Notes under the pieces: generated by a model | The model's input: only the letters and a program-made list of their open reading frames with translations | What the model was told of the DNA's origin: nothing | Databases searched by the model: none | Position numbers and translations under genes: made by a program | In this document: positions 8,009 through 16,333 of the stretch, in pieces | Layout of the letters: each line of letters starts with the position of its first letter | Position numbering within the stretch: position 1 is the stretch's first letter | From: Bifidobacterium merycicum DSM 6492 | GTDB lineage: Bacteria; Actinomycetota; Actinomycetes; Actinomycetales; Bifidobacteriaceae | Assembly (NCBI RefSeq): GCF_900129045.1 | Contig: NZ_FQTX01000001.1 | Coordinates: 248,001-312,000, forward strand | DNA: 64,000 nucleotides | Direction: 5' to 3'

Positions 8009-9244
8009 CTATTTCAGGTTGAAGAATTCGGAAGGGTGGTCAAGGAAGTAGCTGATGGCCACGGCCGCCGCGCCCAGCACCGCGGCATCGGTCGGTGTGG
8101 ACGTGAGCCGTATGGTGGTGGATGCGTAGATTTCGGGTATCGCGCGTTCCTTGACGATTCGTTTGACTTCGTCGAGCAGGGGTTGCCCGGCTTCGGAGAC
8201 GATGTCGCCGATCACGATGGTTCGCGGGTTGAACGCGTTGAAGATGATGAGGCATCCGTACCCGACGTACCTGCCGATGGTGCGGATCATGCCGAGCGCC
8301 GTCTCGTTGCCCGCGTTCGCGAGGGCGAACAGCTTGCGGCATGCTTCGGTGTGGCTCATGGTGGCTGCGTCGGGGATGAGCGTGCCGTCGTCGATGATCA
8401 TCTGGTGGATGGCGGGGGTGGAGCAGTAGCGTTCCAGGCATCCGATGTTGCCGCAGTCGCAGGGGCGTCCGTTCACGTCGATGGAGACGTGGCCGATTTC
8501 GGTTGCGGTGCCGAGCGAACCGTTGATGATCCGTCCGTTGTCGATGACGCCCAGACCCACGCCTTCACCTACGAGATAGTAGGCGAGGTTGGCGTTGCCG
8601 GCTTCGGTTTCGGGGTCGAACAGGTAGTTAGCGAGCACGCCGGCGCGGGCGTCCTGTTCGATGAGGGCTGGCACGCGGAAGCTTTCCGCGAATTCGCTGA
8701 TGAAGTTGACCGCACGCCAGCCTTGCATGGAGGAGACGACCGCGGTGTGGCCGTTTTCGCGCAGGTAGGGGCCGGGGACGGCCATGCCGATGGTGAGGAT
8801 GGTGGGGTCGTCGTCGAGCAGCCGTTCGATGGTGCCGTGCACGGTGGCGATGGTTTCGTCGATGGTGTCGTTGGACACGTAGGGGAGTGTGGTGAGGCTG
8901 GACGCATGCCCGGCGAGGTCGAAGACGCCGATCTGCACGAGGGAGCGTGCGAATTTGACGCCGATGACGTGGAAGCGGGTGTTGTCGAGTGCGAGGCCGA
9001 TGGATCGGCGGTTTTTCTCGCCTTCCAGACCGCCGGTTTCTTCGATTGCGCCCGCTTCGATGAGCTGTGCGGTGATCTTGGTGATGGCGGCGGGGGTGAG
9101 TCTGAGTGCTTTGGCGATTTGCGCGCGTGAGCTGATGCCGTGATGATAAAGGTGCTGCATGATGCGTGAACGGTTGGTTTCCGCGACTCCTGCCTGCGAC
9201 AGGGCCCCTATTCGCGATGCGGCGATGGGGTTCGCTGTGTTCAT
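8009..9244 (-). CDS. ROK-family transcriptional regulator (NagC/XylR type)
   Basis: 411 residues. The N-terminal winged helix (about 25-75, SSRAQIAKALRLTPAAITKITAQL) binds DNA; the rest is a ROK sugar-binding fold with VGEGVGLGVI and the zinc motif GHVSIDV...CDCGNIGCLE at about 290-310. The ATG at 9244 is chosen because AAGGAGG sits 8 bases upstream; the GTG three codons earlier overlaps that site. ROK repressors respond to sugars or sugar phosphates. With the fructokinase next to it, a sugar-responsive local switch is likely. The divergent partner is an oligopeptide importer, so the shared upstream region could control both. Confidence 0.88.
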   Translation of the reverse strand: MNTANPIAASRIGALSQAGVAETNRSRIMQHLYHHGISSRAQIAKALRLTPAAITKITAQLIEAGAIEETGGLEGEKNRRSIGLALDNTRFHVIGVKFARSLVQIGVFDLAGHASSLTTLPYVSNDTIDETIATVHGTIERLLDDDPTILTIGMAVPGPYLRENGHTAVVSSMQGWRAVNFISEFAESFRVPALIEQDARAGVLANYLFDPETEAGNANLAYYLVGEGVGLGVIDNGRIINGSLGTATEIGHVSIDVNGRPCDCGNIGCLERYCSTPAIHQMIIDDGTLIPDAATMSHTEACRKLFALANAGNETALGMIRTIGRYVGYGCLIIFNAFNPRTIVIGDIVSEAGQPLLDEVKRIVKERAIPEIYASTTIRLTSTPTDAAVLGAAAVAISYFLDHPSEFFNLK

Positions 9245-9300
9245 GGGTGACACCTCCTTGCGTCATATTCGTTCGGCTTCGAATCAGAACTCTGAACTTC

Positions 9301-9323
9301 GTTAAGAGATTAACACCGTTAAC
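9301..9323. promoter_or_regulatory. Inverted repeats upstream of the ROK gene (candidate operator)
   Basis: GTTAA-GAGA-TTAAC at 9301-9314, then GTTAAC at 9318-9323, 57-80 bp upstream of the ROK start codon. The region also holds ATGGA...TCCAT near 9401-9416 and GTTTCC...GGAAAC arms at 9480-9508, closer to the divergent importer. The sites are visible; regulator binding is inference. Confidence 0.4.
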
Positions 9324-9576
9324 AAATGACGGCAAACGCTCGTCGCCGGCGGCGTGTCGTGATGTCGGTGCTCGCCGAAGGAAGGCTCGCGTCCCATAAT
9401 ATGGACACGTTTCCATCGTGATGATATGAGGGCGTGAACCGTTGCCCTGTCGGGGATTTTCGCCTTTTACCATCACATTGTTTCCTCCAGGTGAAATGGA
9501 GGGGAAACATACGGCAACTAGCTTGACCCAAGTCCATGCCGTATCGAGGCATGGGAGATGAGAGAGAGGAATTCCC

Positions 9577-11196
9577 ATGAATTCTAAGAAAATCCTTGCG
9601 GCGGCCGTATCGCTGGCCGCCGTTGCCTCACTCGCCGCATGCGGCGGCGTGAAGGACGAGGCCAGCACGGGCGACGCCGTCACCATCGGCACCACCGACA
9701 AGATCACCAGCCTCGATCCGGCAGGCTCCTACGACAACGGTTCCTACGCCGTGCAGATCCAGGTGTTCCCGTTCCTGTACGCGCAGGATTACAACACCTC
9801 CGAGCCCAGCCCCGACATCGCCTCGGATGACGGCACCTGGAGCTCCGACGGCACCGAGTTCACCGTCAAGCTGAAGTCCGGACTCAAGTTCGCCAACGGC
9901 CATGACCTGACCTCCTCCGATGTGAAGTTCTCCTTCGACCGCATCAAGAAGATCAACGACCCGAACGGCCCCGCCTCGCTACTCGCCAACATCACCGACG
10001 TCACCGCGAAGGACGACACCACCGTGGTGTTCAAGGACTCCGTGCCCTACGACGTCACCCTCAAGCAGGTGCTGTCTTCCCCGGCCGGCCCGATCGTCGA
10101 CGAGGACTCCTTCTCCGGCACCAAGCTGACCGACGCCGACACCATCGTCAAGGACAACGCCTTCGCCGGTCCGTACAAGCTGACCTCCTTCAAGCTGAAC
10201 GAGGCCCTGGCTTACGCCAAGAACGACTCCTACAAGGGCCTGACCCCGGCCAAGAACGACGCGGTGCAGGTCAAGTACTTCGCCGATTCCTCCAACCTGA
10301 AGATGGCCGTGCAGCAGGGACAGGTCGATGTGGCCTTCCGCTCCCTGACCCCGACCGACATCTCCGACCTGAGCAAGGACAAGAAGGTCAAGGTCGTCAC
10401 CGGCCCCGGCGGTGAGGAACGCTTCCTCGCCTTCAACTTCAAGATCCAGCCCTACGGCGAGAAGAGCAGCGAGCCCGACACCGCCAAGGCCAAGGCCGTG
10501 CGTCAGGCCGTCGCCAACCTCATCGACCGCGACGAGCTGGCCACCAAGGTCTACAAGAACACCTACACCCCGCTGTACTCCTTCATCCCGGACGGTCTGG
10601 CCGCCCACAGCGACACCCTGAAGAGCGCCTACGGTGACGGCAAGGGCAAGCCCAGCGCCGACAAGGCCAAGAAGGTCCTTTCCGACGCAGGCGTGAAGAC
10701 CCCGGTCGACCTCAAGCTGCAGTACAACAGCGACCACTACGGCTCCAGCTCCGCCGACGAATACGCCGCCATCAAGTCCCAGCTGGAATCCAGCGGTCTG
10801 TTCAAGGTCGATCTGCAGTCCACCGAATGGACACAGTTCAACAAGGAACGCGTGGTCACCGACTCCTCCGACGGCTCCTACCCGGTCTACCAGCTCGGCT
10901 GGTTCCCGGACTACTCCGATCCGGACAACTACCTGTCCCCGTTCTTCCGTGACGGCAACTTCGTCAACAACGGCTACTCCAACAAGGAGATCAACGACCT
11001 GATCATCAACCAGGCCGCCGAGAAGGACGAGTCCAAGCGTGAAAACATGCTGAAGGAGATCCAGGAGAAGGAGACTGAGGATCTGTCCACCATCCCGCTG
11101 CTGCAGGGTGCCCAGACCGCCGTCACCGGAACCAACGTGAAGGGTGTCGTGCTTGACGCGTCCTTCCGCTTCCGCTACTCCTCCATCACCAAGTGA
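9577..11196 (+). CDS. Oligopeptide ABC transporter substrate-binding lipoprotein (SBP_bac_5)
   Basis: 539 residues. An N-terminal lipoprotein signal with lipobox LAAC (Cys22) anchors it outside the membrane. The mature part has the family-5 solute-binding pattern: TSLDPAGSYDN near the start, VKLKSGLKFANGHDLTSSDV, and VRQAVANLIDRDEL. Members bind peptides, occasionally nickel or sugars. Start codon at 9577 with GAGAGGAA upstream. Two permeases and a double ATPase follow, giving a complete importer. A strong stem-loop lies between this gene and the permeases, which commonly lets the binding protein be made in excess. Confidence 0.93.
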   Translation: MNSKKILAAAVSLAAVASLAACGGVKDEASTGDAVTIGTTDKITSLDPAGSYDNGSYAVQIQVFPFLYAQDYNTSEPSPDIASDDGTWSSDGTEFTVKLKSGLKFANGHDLTSSDVKFSFDRIKKINDPNGPASLLANITDVTAKDDTTVVFKDSVPYDVTLKQVLSSPAGPIVDEDSFSGTKLTDADTIVKDNAFAGPYKLTSFKLNEALAYAKNDSYKGLTPAKNDAVQVKYFADSSNLKMAVQQGQVDVAFRSLTPTDISDLSKDKKVKVVTGPGGEERFLAFNFKIQPYGEKSSEPDTAKAKAVRQAVANLIDRDELATKVYKNTYTPLYSFIPDGLAAHSDTLKSAYGDGKGKPSADKAKKVLSDAGVKTPVDLKLQYNSDHYGSSSADEYAAIKSQLESSGLFKVDLQSTEWTQFNKERVVTDSSDGSYPVYQLGWFPDYSDPDNYLSPFFRDGNFVNNGYSNKEINDLIINQAAEKDESKRENMLKEIQEKETEDLSTIPLLQGAQTAVTGTNVKGVVLDASFRFRYSSITK

Positions 11197-11368
11197 TTCC
11201 GGTCACCAAGTGATTCCAATCGTCTGATGAGTCTCATCGGGCGATTCCCACCCCATCTGGTGTGAATGGCCCGCGGACCGGATTTCCGCGTGCCTCTCCA
11301 TACGGATGCGCGGCGCATCTTCCACAAGAAGCCAAGGCGGGCGCATCCGGATGACCATCGAAACGTGC

Positions 11369-11407
11369 ATGCTGGGGGACGGACGTACCACGCCCGTCCC
11401 CCAGCAT
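11369..11407 (+). other. Strong intra-operon stem-loop
   Basis: ATGCTGGGGGACGG and its exact complement CCGTCCCCCAGCAT form a 14-bp GC-rich stem with an 11-base loop. No T-run follows, so it looks more like an mRNA-stabilising or partly attenuating element than a full terminator. It lies between the binding-protein and permease genes. Confidence 0.75.
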
Positions 11408-11469
11408 TCGCGTAATCGAATCCATGTCGAACGTCAACCAACATTGGCCCTATATAAAGGAGCTTGAGC

Positions 11470-12564
11470 GTGTCAGCTACAGCAGCTCCGGCAGCCGCGG
11501 ATCAGGCGGACAAGCCGAAAGAAGCCAAGAAAAACCGATTGTCAGGCGGATTCTTCCGTTTCGTCCTGACCCGGTTCCTGCTTATCATCCCAACCGTTTT
11601 CATCCTCGTCACCGTCGTGTTCTTCGTGATGCGCGCGACCGGCGACCCCATCTCCGCGGCGCTCGGCGGTCGTCTGACCCCGCAGGAGCTGAAGGCGCGC
11701 GTCCACGCCGCAGGCTACGACAGACCGCTCATCGTGCAGTACATCGATTATCTGGGCGGTCTGCTGCACGGCGACCTCGGCACCACCATGACCGACAACC
11801 AGCCCGTCATCTCCATCCTCGTCCGGTACGGTTCCGCCACCTTCGAACTGGCGCTCCTCGCGCTCATCATCGCGCTCATCGTGGGCATCGGCCTGGGCCG
11901 TCTCGCCGCACGCAAGCGCGACCACGCCGCCGACGCGGGCATCCGCACCTTCGCCATCCTGTGCTACGCCACCCCGGTGTTCTTCCTCGGCCTGATCCTC
12001 AAGCTCATCTTCGCCATCTGGCTCAACGTGCTTCCCGCCTCCGGCCGTTCCTCACTGTCCACCGAAATGCAGTTCTCCCGGCTGGTGTCGCCGACCGGCT
12101 TCTACATCATCGACGCGCTGCAATTGGGTGACGTCAACGTGCTCATCGACGTGCTGCGCCACGCGGTGCTGCCGGCCCTCGCTTTGGGGCTGCTCACCGC
12201 CGGCGTGTTCATCCGACTGGTACGCACCAATGTTATCTCTACCTTCAACTCCGGCTACGTCGAAGCTGCCCGTTCCCGCGGCGTCTCCGAGAAGCGCCTG
12301 CTCGGCAAGCATGCGTGGCGTCCGGCCCTGATCCCGATCATCACCGTGATGGGTATGCAGATCGCCATGATGCTCGCCGGCGCGGTGCTCACCGAAACCA
12401 CCTTCGAATGGAAGGGATTGGGCTTCATGCTGTCCCAGTACCTGAAGGCGCGTGATTTCGCCGCGGTGCAGGGCATCGTGATCCTTATCGCCATCATCGT
12501 GGCCGTCGTCAACTTCATCGTCGACGTGATCGCCGCGCTTATCGATCCGAGAGTGAGGTACTGA
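11470..12564 (+). CDS. Oligopeptide ABC transporter permease, DppB/OppB type
   Basis: 364 residues with about six membrane segments, starting FVLTRFLLIIPTVFILVTVV at about 30. The binding-protein-dependent transport signature EAARSRGVSEKRLL (EAA loop) contacts the ATPase. I chose the GTG at 11470 because AAAGGAG ends 7 bases before it; the in-frame TTG at 11464 is too close. It forms a heterodimeric pore with the next gene and starts 1 bp before it after the stop codon spacing. Confidence 0.92.
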   Translation: MSATAAPAAADQADKPKEAKKNRLSGGFFRFVLTRFLLIIPTVFILVTVVFFVMRATGDPISAALGGRLTPQELKARVHAAGYDRPLIVQYIDYLGGLLHGDLGTTMTDNQPVISILVRYGSATFELALLALIIALIVGIGLGRLAARKRDHAADAGIRTFAILCYATPVFFLGLILKLIFAIWLNVLPASGRSSLSTEMQFSRLVSPTGFYIIDALQLGDVNVLIDVLRHAVLPALALGLLTAGVFIRLVRTNVISTFNSGYVEAARSRGVSEKRLLGKHAWRPALIPIITVMGMQIAMMLAGAVLTETTFEWKGLGFMLSQYLKARDFAAVQGIVILIAIIVAVVNFIVDVIAALIDPRVRY

Positions 12565-12565
12565 C

Positions 12566-13762
12566 ATGGCCGGATCAACAACCACCAAGCTCGCCAGCAA
12601 ACGCGATCACCGACTCGAAGGGTTCAACCTCGACAAGAAGTCGTTCTGGCGGAAACTGCCGATCGTCAAGCAGCTGCGCGTGGCCGTCGGCTGGCAGAAA
12701 GGCATGCTGATCACCGGTCTGGTGCTGTGCGCGTTCTTCCTGCTCGTCGCCCTGTTCGCGCCGGTCATCGCGCCGTATGGCCATGCCCAGATCAAGGATG
12801 CCAGCGGGTCGTTCCCTGCGCAGGAGGCTCCCTCCGCCAAACACATCTGGGGCACCACCGCAGGCGGCTTCGACGTGTTCAGCCGTGTGGTGTGGGGTAC
12901 CCGCACCGCCATCATCGCCATCATCGTGGCCGTGCTGCTCTCCATCTTCGCAGGCGTGCTGCTCGGCCTGATCTCCGGCTACTTCGGCGGCTGGCTTGAC
13001 CGCGTGCTGGTGATGATCGCCGATGCCGTCTACTCGTTCCCGTCGCTGCTGCTCGCCATCCTGATGGCCATTATGATCTCCCACGGCCAGTCCGGCCTGG
13101 TCAGCGGCATCCTCGCCTCCGGCATCTCCATCACCGTGGTCTATATTCCACAGTACTTCCGCACGATCCGCGCCGAAGTGATCCGCATCAAGGAATCCGC
13201 CTACGTGGAATCCGCCCGCGTGGTGGGCGCATCCACCTGGCGCATCCTGACCAAGCATCTGTTCAAGAACTCCACACGAACCCTGCCGGTCATCCTGACG
13301 CTGAACTCCTCCGAAGCCATCCTCACCCTCGCGGGCCTCGGCTTCCTCGGATTCGGCATCGAACCGACCGCGGCCGCCGAATGGGGCTACGACCTGAACC
13401 GTTCCGTGTCCGACGTGACCGCAGGCATCTGGTGGACCGCCGTGTTCCCCGGCCTGGCCATCGTGCTCATCGTGCTCGGCATCACGCTGGTCGGCGAATC
13501 GCTCAACGATCTCGCCGATCCGCGACTGCGTGCACGCAAGTCCGCCGGTGAGGTCGTCGGTTCGATCGAGAACACCTCCGTCGACGAGCCGACCGACATG
13601 TCGGCGCGCAACGAGGTCGTCGCCGAGCTCGACGCCGCGAAGAATCCGATCGCATCCGGAACGCCGGTGACCGTCACCGACCGCGACGCTGATTTCGTCG
13701 CCCCCGAATGGACCGGTGAAGGACAGGGCACGGGCGCCGCAGACGATAGGGGAGAGGAGTGA
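12566..13762 (+). CDS. Oligopeptide ABC transporter permease, DppC/OppC type
   Basis: 398 residues. The N-terminal cytoplasmic segment and first membrane helix (about 50-75) are followed by the permease core with the EAA-like loop ESARVVGASTWRILTKHL. Length exceeds the usual 290-310 because of a hydrophilic C-terminal tail of about 75 residues (after DPRLRARK), rich in Asp/Glu/Thr and without membrane helices. The tail's function is unknown. The stop codon overlaps the region just before the ATPase start, so translation is probably coupled. Confidence 0.9.
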   Translation: MAGSTTTKLASKRDHRLEGFNLDKKSFWRKLPIVKQLRVAVGWQKGMLITGLVLCAFFLLVALFAPVIAPYGHAQIKDASGSFPAQEAPSAKHIWGTTAGGFDVFSRVVWGTRTAIIAIIVAVLLSIFAGVLLGLISGYFGGWLDRVLVMIADAVYSFPSLLLAILMAIMISHGQSGLVSGILASGISITVVYIPQYFRTIRAEVIRIKESAYVESARVVGASTWRILTKHLFKNSTRTLPVILTLNSSEAILTLAGLGFLGFGIEPTAAAEWGYDLNRSVSDVTAGIWWTAVFPGLAIVLIVLGITLVGESLNDLADPRLRARKSAGEVVGSIENTSVDEPTDMSARNEVVAELDAAKNPIASGTPVTVTDRDADFVAPEWTGEGQGTGAADDRGEE

Positions 13763-13767
13763 TCGCC

Positions 13768-15519
13768 ATGACGGAACAGCACGATCAGAAGAACAATCAG
13801 GATCAGCGCAACCAGCAGCGGGACAATCTCGCCAGCATCAAGGATCTGTCCGTGTCGTTCATGACGGACGCCGGATCCATCAAGGCTGTCGAGAACGTGA
13901 GCTTCACCATTCCGCGCAAGACCGTGGTCGGCGTGGTCGGCGAATCCGGTTCCGGCAAATCCGTCACCGCACGCTCCATCATCAAACTGCTGCCCGAAAC
14001 GGCCGCCACGTCCGGAGCCGTCTACCTGTCCAACAGGGAAGGCTCCAACACGCTCGACGTGCTATCGCTGTCGGGTGAGCAGCTGCGCGAGATGCGCGGT
14101 GCCGAAGCGGCCATGGTGTTCCAGGAGCCGAACTCGGTGCTGAACCCGGTGTACACCATCGGCTGGCAGATCGAGGAAGGCCTGCGTGCCCACGGCATGA
14201 AGGACAAGAAGGAGCTTCGCGCCAAGGCCATCGACATTCTCAAGAAGGTCGGCATCCCGGACGCCGAAACGCGCGTGGACTATTATCCGCACCAGTTCTC
14301 CGGCGGTCAGAAGCAGCGCATCGTCATCGCCATGGCGCTGGTGCTCAACCCCGGACTCATCCTGGCCGACGAACCGACCACCGCATTGGACGTGACCGTC
14401 CAGGCCGAAATCCTCGACCTGCTGCGTCTGGCGCGTGACGAGTTCGGCGCATCCGTGCTCATCATCACGCACAATATGGGTGTGATCGCCGATATCGCCG
14501 ATGAGGTCGTGGTGATGTATCGCGGCCATGTGGTGGAGCAGGGCCCGGTGGAGCAGATCTTCTACAAGCCACAGCATGACTACACCCGCAGGTTGCTGGC
14601 CGCGGTGCCGCACATCGGCCAACAGCTCGTGGTGAAGGATCGCGAAGGCAAACCTATCGAGCGTAAGACGGATTGGCATGACCAGCCGCTCGCCGTCAAG
14701 GCGACGAATCTGAGCATCATGTATCCCGGTCACCTCATGCAGCCCGATTTCAAGGCCGTGGACGGCATCGATTTCGAAATCCACCGTTCCGAAGTGCTTG
14801 GACTGGTCGGCGAATCCGGTTCCGGCAAGTCCACCACGGGTCGTGCGATCGCGGGCCTGCAGAAGGTATCCGGCGGTTCGCTCAACGTGCTGGGCGTGGA
14901 GATGAACGGTGTGAAGGAACGCGAGTTCAAGTCCAAGCGTGCCGACATCGGATTCGTGTTCCAGGATCCGGGCTCCTCGTTCGACCCGCTGATGACCATC
15001 GCCGAGAATGTGGCCGAGCCGCTGCTCGTGCATCACAAGTTCGGTTCCGTGGCCGAAGCGAGGAATTATGTGGGCGACCTGCTGGAAATGGTCCAGCTGC
15101 CGCGCGTGTACATGAACCGTTACCCGCACGAGCTGTCCGGCGGGCAGCGCCAGCGTGCCTCCCTGGCACGAGGACTCGCGTTGAAACCGTCGCTGCTCAT
15201 CGCCGACGAGCCGACATCCGCACTGGACGTGTCCGTGCAGGCCAAGGTGCTTGAACTGTTCAAGACCCTGCAGGCCGAGATCGGGTTCGCCTGTCTGTTC
15301 ATCACGCATGATCTCGCGGTGGTGGACATGCTCGCCGACCGCATCATGGTGATGCACAAGGGCAGGATCGTGGAACATGGCGATGCGGACGATGTCATCC
15401 AGAACCCGCAGAACCCCTACACGCGCAAGCTGCTTGCCTCGTTGCCGCTGCCCGATCCGGTGGAGCAGCGCGAACATCGTGCGCACCTGCACGAGCTGCT
15501 CGCCACCGAGAAGATCTGA
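13768..15519 (+). CDS. Oligopeptide ABC transporter, fused double ATPase (DppD-DppF type)
   Basis: 583 residues. Two ABC domains in one chain: Walker A GESGSGKSV (about residue 58) and GESGSGKST (about 350); signatures FSGGQKQR and LSGGQRQR; Walker B motifs LILADEPTTALD and LLIADEPTSALD. This fusion replaces separate DppD and DppF subunits and energises the import of peptides. The ATG at 13768 is preferred over the GTG at 13759, which lies against the GAGAGGAG ribosome binding site. Confidence 0.94.
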   Translation: MTEQHDQKNNQDQRNQQRDNLASIKDLSVSFMTDAGSIKAVENVSFTIPRKTVVGVVGESGSGKSVTARSIIKLLPETAATSGAVYLSNREGSNTLDVLSLSGEQLREMRGAEAAMVFQEPNSVLNPVYTIGWQIEEGLRAHGMKDKKELRAKAIDILKKVGIPDAETRVDYYPHQFSGGQKQRIVIAMALVLNPGLILADEPTTALDVTVQAEILDLLRLARDEFGASVLIITHNMGVIADIADEVVVMYRGHVVEQGPVEQIFYKPQHDYTRRLLAAVPHIGQQLVVKDREGKPIERKTDWHDQPLAVKATNLSIMYPGHLMQPDFKAVDGIDFEIHRSEVLGLVGESGSGKSTTGRAIAGLQKVSGGSLNVLGVEMNGVKEREFKSKRADIGFVFQDPGSSFDPLMTIAENVAEPLLVHHKFGSVAEARNYVGDLLEMVQLPRVYMNRYPHELSGGQRQRASLARGLALKPSLLIADEPTSALDVSVQAKVLELFKTLQAEIGFACLFITHDLAVVDMLADRIMVMHKGRIVEHGDADDVIQNPQNPYTRKLLASLPLPDPVEQREHRAHLHELLATEKI

Positions 15520-15539
15520 GCGGCGTCGCGGATTATGAC

Positions 15540-15574
15540 GAAGCCCCCGATGGGAATCATCCCACGGGGGCTTC
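15540..15574. terminator. Terminator between peptide importer and NUDIX gene
   Basis: GAAGCCCCCG and CGGGGGCTTC arms with a 15-base loop containing a smaller TGGGA/TCCCA stem; followed by GTTCGTTTTCG on the plus strand. It sits between convergent genes. Confidence 0.8.
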
Positions 15575-15641
15575 GTTCGTTTTCGTTCGGCATGGTCCCG
15601 CCTATGGCAGGGCCGCGCCGAACGGGACCATGCCGAAACGA

Positions 15642-16163
15642 TCAGTTCAGCACACCGTCGAATTTGAACAACGTGTGTGCCTCGCCATGCGCCTTGTCGT
15701 CGAGATACCGGCGGAACAATGCGAGCCTTTCCACGCTGCTCGCCGTCATCGGCTCCGGCAGATCATCCCAGTCGAACCAGCCGACCTCCAGGCTCTCATC
15801 GTCGCCGACGAACGGTTTCGCGTTGCCGCCCGGCTTCAGCTCGCACAGGAACGAATGATCCATGTACTGCGTGTTGTCGCCGTTCATATAGGTGACGACA
15901 CGCGAATCCGAGATGACGGACACCAGGTCGGTGACGATCACGTCGACGCCCGTCTCCTCCTTGACCTCGCGTGCCACCGTGTCGGCGGGCTGTTCGCCCG
16001 GCTCGTTGATGCCGCAGATCAGCGCCCACTTGCCGTTGTCGGAACGCCTGCCCAGCAGGATACGGCCCTGATCGTCGCGCACCAGCGCGGTCACGCCTAT
16101 CAGCCAGAGGAGATCGTGGCCGATTTTCTTCCTCAGTTCCAGTACGAATTGCGGGGTTGCCAT
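15642..16163 (-). CDS. NUDIX hydrolase
   Basis: 173 residues. The NUDIX box is complete: G-x5-E-x7-REVKEETGV (about 51-73). Such enzymes cleave nucleoside diphosphates linked to another group; the substrate (for example an oxidised nucleotide or a sugar nucleotide) cannot be read here. The ATG at 16163 has GAAAGG upstream. The first 16 codons and the bases just before them are duplicated 140 bp upstream (16255-16307). It lies downstream of the aminopeptidase gene in the same direction. Confidence 0.88.
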   Translation of the reverse strand: MATPQFVLELRKKIGHDLLWLIGVTALVRDDQGRILLGRRSDNGKWALICGINEPGEQPADTVAREVKEETGVDVIVTDLVSVISDSRVVTYMNGDNTQYMDHSFLCELKPGGNAKPFVGDDESLEVGWFDWDDLPEPMTASSVERLALFRRYLDDKAHGEAHTLFKFDGVLN

Positions 16164-16307
16164 GCCATTACCTTTCCGGTGCCACGATCCTTCGCGGCAT
16201 AGCCGCTCACTTCGCCTACGTACAGCCCACTGGGCTGTACGCTTGACGGCTCAGCGTGGCCGATTTTCTTCCTCAGTTCCAGTACGAATTGCGGGGTTGC
16301 CATGCCA
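16115..16307 (-). repeat. 53-bp duplication of the NUDIX 5' end, with a palindrome between the copies
   Basis: Positions 16115-16167 and 16255-16307 are identical over 53 bp. They cover the NUDIX start codon and first 16 codons. The upstream copy has its own ribosome binding site (GGAAGG) and would encode a 56-residue peptide starting at 16303 that matches NUDIX for 16 residues, then runs out of frame and ends at 16133, inside the real gene. Between the copies lies a perfect 10-bp inverted repeat, CGTACAGCCC-ACT-GGGCTGTACG (about 16219-16241). Confidence 0.9.
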
Positions 16308-16333
16308 AACCTTCCGATAAGCGGGACGGGCAA

